Shown piece by piece: positions 41,338 through 48,128 of a stretch of DNA of 48,128 nt (position 1 is the stretch's first letter; each line of letters opens with the position of its first letter). Origin of the DNA: Bryobacteraceae bacterium (GTDB lineage: Bacteria > Acidobacteriota > Terriglobia > Bryobacterales > Bryobacteraceae); NCBI GenBank assembly GCA_025980665.1, contig JAICXC010000026.1, positions 1-48,128 on the forward strand, read 5' to 3'. The notes under the pieces were generated by a model. That model worked only from the letters and a program-made list of their open reading frames with translations. It searched no databases and was not told the origin of the DNA. The position numbers and the translations under genes were made by a program.

Positions 41338-42393
41338 GCCCCGCACGGACACAATTGTGTCACAGCGACACACCCACCGAGGCAAGACCCCGCAACCGAA
41401 GCATCGTAGTAGTACTCAAGTGATTGAAATAGAGGATGTAACGCTTGGCAGTGAGAGTGCTCTTCTTAGCTGTGAATTGATGAAGTACTCTTGAAAACCT
41501 GCCCTCTGTTTGCAACAGGCTCGAGCGGAAGAAGCGAGGGGCTATATCTAGCGTGCTTGCGGGAGACGGTGTTGAAATTTCAAACCGCTCCTTCTTTCGT
41601 TGGTGCAAGTTGCAATCAGAGGGGTTTTTTATGGGCGAGTCTTCTTAACGATCTTCCTGGGTCCGAGGTCTCAGTCCGGACTGCTTTGTTGAGGAACTTG
41701 ATTGGACGCGGGCCTCAGCAGAGTGGATTGGAAGGACGCCGGGATCCGCCGCCCGAAATGGGCGAGCCGCATCGGAAACGGTAAATACACCTCGCAGTCC
41801 GCTTCCGATGCGGTTTTTCTAGCGATCCCAGCATAACTCTTTTATTCACCGCCGCCTAGACCTATCCTTCTCCCGTACCCGACATTTCCTGGTACTACAA
41901 CTTTCAGTGCCCTCTCGGGTGGCGAAACCGCTCTGGAACTATTGGTTCTGGGGGTGGACGCCATTGCATACTACGCCGTGCGCAACCTTCTCGCGGCGCG
42001 TCCTCTAGTGCCAAACTCTAACGCCCCGGCCATGAGTAGTGTGACCCTGGTAATTCGGTTCACGCGACACTGGATCCACTACGGCTTTTTGGGCCACACC
42101 TTCCTTTGCGTTCTGATTGCGGCCGTCGAAGGCCTAATGGGCCGCTGAAACTGGCGAGCAAGACCTCGATTAGTCTTGCCTCCCCGGCGACGTTGCCTTA
42201 AACTAAAGCTTAATTCGCGTCTAGACGATTCATACCTGTAGTTTCGGCGCTTCTCGCACTGCCCACGTCGGCAATTGCTTCAGGAAGAAGCAGCTCAGAT
42301 TTATCCTATTTATTAACTTTCTGTAATTACTTAATTGCGGATAATTTGAAACTTTTTTCAGTTTTAGGCGCTTAATAATCTAAAAGCCTACGC
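41338..42393. other. About 1-kb region without a confident gene
   Basis: No ORF here has convincing coding character. Seen in order: a short SD-like GAGGGG followed by a five-codon ORF near 41620-41650; a strong stem with T-tract at 41767-41818; an open frame from 41837 to 42148 whose only normal start is TTG at 41942 (68 codons, with a hydrophobic end HYGFLGHTFLCVLIAAVEGLMG), not supported by an SD; and a strongly AT-rich stretch at 42290-42390 leading into the next gene. The region may contain gene remnants or a non-coding RNA. Confidence 0.5.
41767..41818 (+). terminator. Orphan intrinsic-terminator-like hairpin
   Basis: CCGCATCGGAA (41767-41777) and TTCCGATGCGG (41803-41813) are a perfect 11-bp stem with a 25-nt loop, followed at once by TTTTT (41814-41818). 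No + strand gene ends upstream, so it may end an unannotated RNA starting somewhere after 41338. Confidence 0.65.
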
Positions 42394-43263
42394 ATGGATT
42401 TTCGGCTGCCGGTCTCTGCGACCCGATTTCTAATCCTTCACTACCATATTTTCAAAAATGGTGGCAGCACGATTACGTCTATTCTCGAACGTGAATTTCG
42501 TAACGGTTTTGCAACCGTTCATGGGCCCGATGATGTCTCGGTGGTGGATCAAGCCAGCTTGGCCCACTTTGTCGCGGACCATGCATCTATACAGGCGATT
42601 TCGAGCCATCATCTTCGCTATCCCAAGCCGGTTTTGCCGGACACGATTATTTTTGACTGCTGTTTTTTGCGCAACCCGTTAGATCGCCTGCAATCGTTGT
42701 ACTCTTATTTTCAAAACATCCTTGCCGACGATCCGCTATGCCGTTTGGCCAGGCAGGAACCGCCGCGATCTTTCTTCAAGAAGCTGATCGATAATGCGCC
42801 GCACCTGATCAGCAATGTCCAGGTAACGATGCTAGCCTCGGGCGGGGCGTTCACCCGGCCGGTGGATACTTTTGATGTGGATGTCGCGTCGGACGTCGTG
42901 GGTAAGATGGCGATTCCGGGGCTCGTGGAGAAATTCGACGAAAGCCTGGTCGCAGCGGAATATTTCCTGAAGCCGGCGTTTCCTCGGCTTAAGTTGGACT
43001 ACCTTCCCCAGAATGTCAGCCGTCCATTAGGAGGAGACCCGTCTGATCGTCAGGAATGGCTTAAGCATTCCTGGGGGCTCGAGTTATACGCGACTCTCAC
43101 GCGTCTCAACCAGTGCGATCTGGAGTTGTGGCGCCGGACGGAGCGGGAAATCACGCGCAGAATCGATCTGGTCCCGGATGCGGACCAGCGCCTGGCGGAC
43201 TTCCGCGCACGCTGTCCCACGCGCCAGGCCGAACACACCTACCAGCGCATACACATCGCCTAA
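42394..43263 (+). CDS. Sulfotransferase-family-like protein
   Basis: This 289-residue protein has the two PAPS-binding elements of Golgi-type and bacterial sulfotransferases. The 5'-phosphosulfate loop is ILHYHIFKNGGSTI (14-27), the counterpart of H-x-P-K-x-G-G-[ST]. The 3'-phosphate element is FLRNPLDRLQSLYSYF (91-106) with Arg93 and Ser101. A role in sulfating a surface glycan is plausible but the acceptor is unknown. The gene stands alone on the + strand, behind an AT-rich 100-bp upstream tract, and converges on the phosphoketolase gene with a 1-bp gap. There is no sulfate-activation gene nearby. Confidence 0.72.
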   Translation: MDFRLPVSATRFLILHYHIFKNGGSTITSILEREFRNGFATVHGPDDVSVVDQASLAHFVADHASIQAISSHHLRYPKPVLPDTIIFDCCFLRNPLDRLQSLYSYFQNILADDPLCRLARQEPPRSFFKKLIDNAPHLISNVQVTMLASGGAFTRPVDTFDVDVASDVVGKMAIPGLVEKFDESLVAAEYFLKPAFPRLKLDYLPQNVSRPLGGDPSDRQEWLKHSWGLELYATLTRLNQCDLELWRRTEREITRRIDLVPDADQRLADFRARCPTRQAEHTYQRIHIA

Positions 43264-43264
43264 G

Positions 43265-45613
43265 TTAAGCCCAGCGCCAATCGCGAATTTCGGGCATATC
43301 ATCGCCATAGCGAGCGATATACAACTTGTGCTCGATGAGCTTGTCGTGCAGGAGCCGTTTCTGGGCGGCCGCACGCTCCGCCAAACCCGGCACGCGGTCG
43401 ATTACATCGCCCGCCAGGTGAAACCGGTCCAGATCGTTCACCACCGTCATATCGAATGGCGTAGTGGTGGTTCCCTCTTCCTTATACCCGCGCACGTGCA
43501 GATTGTCGTGATTGGTTCTCCGGTAAGTCAGGCGATGAATCAGCCAGGGGTAGCCATGAAAGGCAAAAACGATGGGCCGATTTTTGGTAAATAGCGCGTC
43601 GAACTCGTCGTCGGCCATCCCGTGAGGATGTTCGGTCCGAGGCTGGAGCGCCATCAAATCCACGACGTTCACGACACGTATTTTCAAGTCGGGAATGTTC
43701 TTGCGCAGCCAATCGACCGCGGCTAGTGTTTCTAGTGTCGGAACATCGCCCGCGCATGCCATCACCACATCAGGTTCAGCATTGCCACTAGTACCAGCCC
43801 AATGCCAGATGCTGGCTCCCGCAGTGCAGTGCGCGACCGCGGCATCCATATCAAGCCACTGCAATGCCGGCTGTTTTCCCGCGACGATCACATTAATATA
43901 CTGGCGGCTGCGCAGACAATGGTCGGCGACTGACAGCAACGTGTTCAGGTCGGGCGGAAGATACACGCGCACGACCTCCGCCTTCTTATTGATCACATAG
44001 TCAATAAATCCCGGGTCTTGATGGCTGAACCCATTATGATCCTGACGCCAGACATGCGACGTTAGGAGATAGTTCAAGGACGCAATCGGCGGGCGCCAGG
44101 CGATATGGCGCGTGACCTTCAGCCATTTGGCGTGCTGGTTGAACATCGAGTCGATGATGTGGATGAAGGCCTCATAGCAGGAAAAGAATCCGTGCCGTCC
44201 AGTGAGCAGGTAGCCTTCGAGCCATCCCTGGCACATGTGCTCGCTCAGCACCTCCATGACGCGGCCGTCAGGGGAGACGTGATCGTCGGATGGAAGAATC
44301 GTAGCCTCAGACATCCGTCCGGTCACCTCGAAGACTGCATCTAACCGGTTCGATGACGTCTCATCCGGACCGAAGATGCGAAAGTTGTCGGCATTGAGCT
44401 CGATGGTGTCGCGCAGCATGCGCCCCAGCGCCCGCGTAGCTTCGCCCATTTCAACGCCGGGCGCGGTTACCGGCACAGCGTATTTGCGGAAATCGGGCAG
44501 GCGCAGTTCACGCAACAGCAGGCCCCCATTGGCGTGTGGATTACAGCCCATCCGCCGCGTTCCTTTGGGCGGCAGTGCTGTAAGCTCCGGAATCGGACCG
44601 CCGATGTCATCGAAGAGTTCCTCGGGTTTATAGCTGCGCATCCACGCTTCGAGCATTTTCAGATGCTCGGGCTTGCTGGCGAGCTCGGTCAGAGGCACTT
44701 GGTGCGCTCGGAAAGTGCCTTCCACCTGTAACCCGTCGACTATCTTCGGACCGGTCCAGCCTTTAGGCGTGACCATGACGATCATGGGCCACGTGGGGCG
44801 TTTCGTGTACCCATGCTCACGAGCCTGTTTCTGAATAGCCCGGATTTCTTCGATCATGCCGTCGAGGGTCGCGGCCATCTGCTGGTGCACGAGCGCCGGG
44901 TCGGAACCTTCGACAAAATGCGGCTCATAGCCGTAGCCCTGGAGCAGACTGATCAGTTCGCTCCGGTCGATGCGGGCCAGCACCGTCGGCCCGGCGATTT
45001 TGTAACCGTTCAAATGAAGAATCGGGATCACTGCGCCGTCGCGCACGGGATTCAGAAATTTGTTCGAGTGCCAGCTGGCCGCCAGCGCGCCGGTCTCGGC
45101 TTCGCCATCGCCCACCACGCAGCACACGAGAAGATCGGGATTGTCGAAGGCCGCGCCATAGGCGTGCAGGAGGGAATACCCCAGCTCGCCTCCTTCATGG
45201 ATAGAGCCGGGCGTTTCCGGCGCAACATGGCTTGGAATCCCGCCCGGAAACGAAAACTGCTTGAACAGCCTCTGCATTCCCTGGGCATCCTGCGTGATAT
45301 TCGGGAACCGTTCCGTGTAGCTGCCCTCCAGCCAGGAATTGGCGACCATGCCCGGACCTCCGTGGCCCGGACCGCATACATAGATCATGTTGAGATCGTA
45401 TTTCACAATCGCGCGATTGCAGTGGACGTAGATGAGATTAAGCCCCGGCGTGGTTCCCCAGTGGCCCAGCAGCCGCGGCTTGATGTGCTCCAGTTTTAAA
45501 GGCTCGGTCAGCAGCGGATTGTCGTAGAGATAAATCTGTCCGACCGACAGATAGTTCGCAGCGCGCCAGTATGCATCGATACGACGAAGCTCATCGGACG
45601 AGAGCGGACCCAC
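43265..45613 (-). CDS. xfp: Xylulose-5-phosphate/fructose-6-phosphate phosphoketolase
   Basis: This 782-residue thiamine-diphosphate enzyme splits xylulose-5-P (or fructose-6-P) with phosphate into acetyl-phosphate and an aldose phosphate. Family blocks: [20 protein letters not shown] near the N-terminus, [17 protein letters not shown] near 48-64, [19 protein letters not shown] near 80, [12 protein letters not shown] near 137 and the TPP motif [10 protein letters not shown] near 165-174. The start is GTG at 45613; no ATG is available after the upstream stop, and family N-termini begin about here. Length is typical (about 790). The uspA and phosphoribosyltransferase genes lie upstream on the same strand. 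Confidence 0.94.
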   Translation of the reverse strand: MGPLSSDELRRIDAYWRAANYLSVGQIYLYDNPLLTEPLKLEHIKPRLLGHWGTTPGLNLIYVHCNRAIVKYDLNMIYVCGPGHGGPGMVANSWLEGSYTERFPNITQDAQGMQRLFKQFSFPGGIPSHVAPETPGSIHEGGELGYSLLHAYGAAFDNPDLLVCCVVGDGEAETGALAASWHSNKFLNPVRDGAVIPILHLNGYKIAGPTVLARIDRSELISLLQGYGYEPHFVEGSDPALVHQQMAATLDGMIEEIRAIQKQAREHGYTKRPTWPMIVMVTPKGWTGPKIVDGLQVEGTFRAHQVPLTELASKPEHLKMLEAWMRSYKPEELFDDIGGPIPELTALPPKGTRRMGCNPHANGGLLLRELRLPDFRKYAVPVTAPGVEMGEATRALGRMLRDTIELNADNFRIFGPDETSSNRLDAVFEVTGRMSEATILPSDDHVSPDGRVMEVLSEHMCQGWLEGYLLTGRHGFFSCYEAFIHIIDSMFNQHAKWLKVTRHIAWRPPIASLNYLLTSHVWRQDHNGFSHQDPGFIDYVINKKAEVVRVYLPPDLNTLLSVADHCLRSRQYINVIVAGKQPALQWLDMDAAVAHCTAGASIWHWAGTSGNAEPDVVMACAGDVPTLETLAAVDWLRKNIPDLKIRVVNVVDLMALQPRTEHPHGMADDEFDALFTKNRPIVFAFHGYPWLIHRLTYRRTNHDNLHVRGYKEEGTTTTPFDMTVVNDLDRFHLAGDVIDRVPGLAERAAAQKRLLHDKLIEHKLYIARYGDDMPEIRDWRWA

Positions 45614-45646
45614 AGGCTCCAGCGTAGCGGATTGCTCGTTACGTAG

Positions 45647-46537
45647 TCAGATACTAAGAACAGGGCACGGAGAATCACGAACGATCGAGTAAAGCCTGGA
45701 CCAGACCCGGCTGACGATTCCCTGGTCATACCCGCGGCCGACGACGAGCAGATCGCCTTTCCGGCGGACGATTTCCTCGTGAATCCCGTCGGCGACCCCG
45801 GCATCGATGACGACGTCGGGCACGTCCAGATTGAGACGGTCCTTCAGGCCTCGCATGTGGGCGTGCCCCGCGTCGATCAGATCCTTCCGGTAAGGATTGA
45901 AGTCGATTTCCGCCGTCGCCGGGGGCATTTCGAGCACATGCACCAGAGCCAAATTCGCCTGATAAGACTTGGCCATGGCCGCGGCTGCACGTAGAATAAC
46001 CTCCGCTTCCGGGGTCTCATCGACCGCGCAGATGATGGATTTATAGGGAACGGTAGGCGTATGCCCCTCAATGGCCGCGCCAGTGCTGGTCCAGACGGCG
46101 GCGCTGACATCGTGCAGCACCTTGGCCGTGACCGAGCCAAGCAGTAAGCGCCGGATCGGCCCGCAGCCACGGGTCGGCATCATCACCACATCGGCACCCT
46201 GGTGCTGCAGGACTTTGTGAATGATGGCGCCCGCCTCACCTTCCTCGGTCATAACCTCGGCGTATTGGGCGGGGAACACCTGGGCTGCGAACTCTCTCAG
46301 CCGCTGCGATTCTATATGGCGGGCTTCCTCCGAAATCTTGGGATCCGCGTAGGCCAGATCGCTATACACCAGAACGTTTTCGACGTCTCGATTCACGAAT
46401 ACCGGCCGCAAGGCGTAGGCATGAAGTAAAGTCAATTCGGCGTCGAAGTGCTGGGCCATATCCTTCACGTAAGGAATCATGGCCGTGCATGATGGGGAAT
46501 AATCCACCGGAAACAAGATTTTTTTGAAAGGCAGCAT
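45647..46537 (-). CDS. Tandem universal stress protein (UspA family)
   Basis: This 296-residue protein has two Usp domains. The first starts MLPFKKILFPVDYSPSC (1-150) and contains VVMMPTRGCGPIRRLLLGSV, a G-x2-G-x9-G-[ST]-type nucleotide loop. The second starts KSIICAVDETPEAEVILRAA (about 166) and ends with GDLLVVGRGYDQGIVSRVWSRL, whose loop is less canonical. UspA proteins bind ATP or act as stress chaperone-like regulators. It sits 33 bp before the phosphoketolase gene and 8 bp after the phosphoribosyltransferase gene, suggesting an operon for energy or redox stress. Confidence 0.9.
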   Translation of the reverse strand: MLPFKKILFPVDYSPSCTAMIPYVKDMAQHFDAELTLLHAYALRPVFVNRDVENVLVYSDLAYADPKISEEARHIESQRLREFAAQVFPAQYAEVMTEEGEAGAIIHKVLQHQGADVVMMPTRGCGPIRRLLLGSVTAKVLHDVSAAVWTSTGAAIEGHTPTVPYKSIICAVDETPEAEVILRAAAAMAKSYQANLALVHVLEMPPATAEIDFNPYRKDLIDAGHAHMRGLKDRLNLDVPDVVIDAGVADGIHEEIVRRKGDLLVVGRGYDQGIVSRVWSRLYSIVRDSPCPVLSI

Positions 46538-46545
46538 AGCACCCT

Positions 46546-47220
46546 CTATTGTGCATTTTCGCGATCAACACGGGAAACTGGCGAAATTGCATGCTGTACT
46601 TCACGATCGGTCACCTGCGTGAAATCCTCATACCAGGTCCCAACCGAGTAGAAGGGCTCGGGAGAAGAGAGGCATACTACTTTATCGGCGTCCCGGCGCA
46701 GTGCCTCACAAGTCTCGCGAGGACCCACGGGCACGGCCACGATAATGCTTTTGGCCCGCTGCCGACGCAGGGCGCGAACCGCCGCCAACATCGTTGAGCC
46801 GGTAGCCAGACCATCGTCGACGACGACCACCTCGCGGTCATGGATATCGACCAAGGAACGCGTCCCGCGGTATAGGCGGCTCCGACGTAAGATCTCGGCC
46901 TGTTCGCGCGCGGTGACTTCCTCAATGACCTCCGGTGCAAGCTCGCAATCCTGGACAAGATCCTGGTTGATAACCTGCACAGGAACCTCAGAGCCGGGTG
47001 CTTCGGCGATTGCGCCGAATGCCAGTTCAGGCTGCCAGGGGACTCCCAGCTTGCGGACCAGGAACACATCCATGGGTGCGCTCAGTAAGTCGGCAACGAT
47101 GCGCGCCACCGGAACCCCGCCTCGCGGAAGGCCCAGAACCACGACGTCAGGCCGATTCCCGTAGGTGGCAAGAGCTTGCGCCAGCAGGCGGCCAGCTTCT
47201 TCCCGATTGCGAAACATCAT
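46546..47220 (-). CDS. Phosphoribosyltransferase-domain protein
   Basis: This 224-residue type I phosphoribosyltransferase-fold protein opens with MMFRNREEAGRLLAQAL and VVVLGLPRGGVPVA near 26-39. The PRPP-binding loop is VVVVDDGLATGSTM near 130-143. The pattern PRGGVPVA plus FLVRKLGVPWQPELAFGAIAEAP is shared with a group of stress-island phosphoribosyltransferases often found beside Usp and erythromycin-esterase/dienelactone-hydrolase genes. The base substrate is unknown. It is separated from the VWA gene by 14 bp on the same strand. Confidence 0.88.
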   Translation of the reverse strand: MMFRNREEAGRLLAQALATYGNRPDVVVLGLPRGGVPVARIVADLLSAPMDVFLVRKLGVPWQPELAFGAIAEAPGSEVPVQVINQDLVQDCELAPEVIEEVTAREQAEILRRSRLYRGTRSLVDIHDREVVVVDDGLATGSTMLAAVRALRRQRAKSIIVAVPVGPRETCEALRRDADKVVCLSSPEPFYSVGTWYEDFTQVTDREVQHAISPVSRVDRENAQ

Positions 47221-47234
47221 GTCACGAAAGTTAG

Positions 47235-48128
47235 TTAGTGGATGGTCCGCGTCTTGCGGTTCATGTAGTCCATCAACAGGTATTGCCCCAGGTTATGGGG
47301 CGTGGTGAAGTACGCCTTACCGCGGCACAGCTGGGTCACCTTCTGGATGAACTGCACCAACCCGTAATCGCTGGCCAGCATGAAGGTGTTGATCAGGATG
47401 TTCTGGCGCTTGCAACGGTTGACTTCTTCGAGCGTGCGGCTGATCACCAGCGGATCGAGGCCAAAGGCGTTGCGGTAGATGCGCCCGTCTTCGAGCGTCA
47501 ACGCGCTGGGCTTGCCGTCGGTGATCATAATGATCTGCTTCATGTCCTTGCGTTCCTGGTTGAGCAGGCGCTGCGCCAGAATGAGGCCTTCGCGCGTATT
47601 GGTGTAATACGGGCCGACCTGGACGCGCGCGAGTTCCTCGATCCGAAGCTCTTCGGCCGAATCGTGAAACAGGACGCAGCGCAGGGAATCGCCGGGGTAT
47701 TGCGTCCGGATCAGATGCGAGAGCGCCATCGCGACTTTCTTGGCGGGCGTGAAGCGGTCTTCGCCGTACAGGATCATGCTATGGCTGCAATCGAGCATCA
47801 GCACGGTGGCGCAGGAGCTCTGATACTCGGATTGATGCACGTGCAGATCTTCGTATTCGAGATTTAGCGGCAGCTTGACGCCTTCGCGCTGCATCGCGCT
47901 GAACAGGGTCTGGCACACGTCCAGATTCATGGTGTCGCCGAATTCGTACTGCTTGGCCGCGCCGGTGGTCTCGACGCCGGTGGCCAGATCGCGCGTGTCA
48001 TGTGCGCCGAAACTTGAGTGACCAAGGGATCCAAGCAGATCCTTCAGCGTCTTGAAGCCGAGGAAATCGACGCTCTTGTCGGTGATCTTGACGTCGATTT
48101 TGCCTTCCTTCTGACCCACGCCGCCGGA
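47235..48128 (-). CDS. VWA-domain protein (5' end outside window)
   Basis: The visible 294 residues end a longer gene: the frame is open to the window edge, and the first start codon in view (GTG at 48119) has Gly/Ser codons upstream. A von Willebrand factor A domain occupies roughly 100-290. The MIDAS motif is DCSHSM (D-x-S-x-S) in [19 protein letters not shown], and [17 protein letters not shown] gives the distal Asp. The N-terminal part ([22 protein letters not shown]) matches no fold I can name. Such cytoplasmic VWA proteins often pair with an AAA+ ATPase (MoxR type), which may lie beyond the window. Confidence 0.82.
   Translation of the reverse strand, partial: SGGVGQKEGKIDVKITDKSVDFLGFKTLKDLLGSLGHSSFGAHDTRDLATGVETTGAAKQYEFGDTMNLDVCQTLFSAMQREGVKLPLNLEYEDLHVHQSEYQSSCATVLMLDCSHSMILYGEDRFTPAKKVAMALSHLIRTQYPGDSLRCVLFHDSAEELRIEELARVQVGPYYTNTREGLILAQRLLNQERKDMKQIIMITDGKPSALTLEDGRIYRNAFGLDPLVISRTLEEVNRCKRQNILINTFMLASDYGLVQFIQKVTQLCRGKAYFTTPHNLGQYLLMDYMNRKTRTIH

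Noticed and set aside
41360-41608. 82-codon - strand frame upstream of the heparinase-like gene
   Set aside because: No SD, no recognisable motif and composition of non-coding DNA; it also overlaps the promoter region of the heparinase-like gene.
41491-41784. 97-codon + strand frame in the 1-kb gap
   Set aside because: No SD, erratic composition and it runs into the stem of the orphan terminator.
1-48128. CRISPR arrays, tRNA/rRNA genes, prophage or defence system
   Set aside because: No regularly spaced direct repeats, no cloverleaf or rRNA-like segments, and no integrase, terminase, transposase, Cas or restriction genes were seen on reading both strands.

Overview
The window reads as a contiguous chromosomal segment of a GC-rich Gram-negative bacterium, most probably an acidobacterium of the Solibacter/Bryobacter type. 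This is an inference from gene content: a PD40 beta-propeller protein of the kind often fused to Ser/Thr kinases, a meso-DAP type MurE, BamD, a PEP-CTERM protein, DinB-like secreted proteins and many orphan response regulators. No rRNA, tRNA, CRISPR array or complete insertion sequence was found.

Layout. 1-1897: 3' part of a membrane-anchored beta-propeller protein. 2011-18479: a compact division and cell wall (dcw) cluster on the + strand, in the order mraZ, rsmH, ftsL, ftsI(+PASTA), murE, murF, mraY, murD, ftsW, murG, murC, ftsQ, ftsA, ftsZ. Several junctions are ATGA overlaps. The cluster is headed by a clear MraZ-type operator and lacks murB and ddl. 18514-21323: secreted DinB-like protein, a sigma-28-type factor and a Tat-exported serine hydrolase. 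21331-26059: purS-glmS-yjbQ on the - strand, divergent from an MBL-fold hydrolase and purB. 26143-27367: a degenerate receiver protein and a 5'-truncated PEP-CTERM gene. 27364-32069: a - strand housekeeping run (rsmB, rpe, bamD, response regulator, yajQ, alpha/beta hydrolase). 32145-35448: small membrane protein, M24 aminopeptidase, accB, accC. 35449-38060: a structured leader-like region with a 52-codon ORF, a NarL-type regulator, nth, a small Cys-rich protein and mscL. 38064-41337: frameshifted M48 protease, two small membrane proteins and a heparinase-like protein. 41338-42393: about 1 kb of largely non-coding DNA. 42394-48128: sulfotransferase-like protein, phosphoketolase, tandem UspA protein, phosphoribosyltransferase and a partial VWA protein.

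Most of the window is ordinary core genome. The points that deserve attention are (i) the MBL-fold gene upstream of purB, which has no ATG/GTG/TTG before its metal-binding motif and seems to start at AUC; (ii) the M48 protease split by a -1 frameshift exactly at an A7 run; (iii) two families of short intergenic palindromic repeats, one forming an 80-bp element with perfect 11-bp termini and another forming inverted copies around a small membrane-protein ORF; and (iv) two structured intergenic regions (35449-35771 and 41338-42393) that may encode a small protein and a non-coding RNA.
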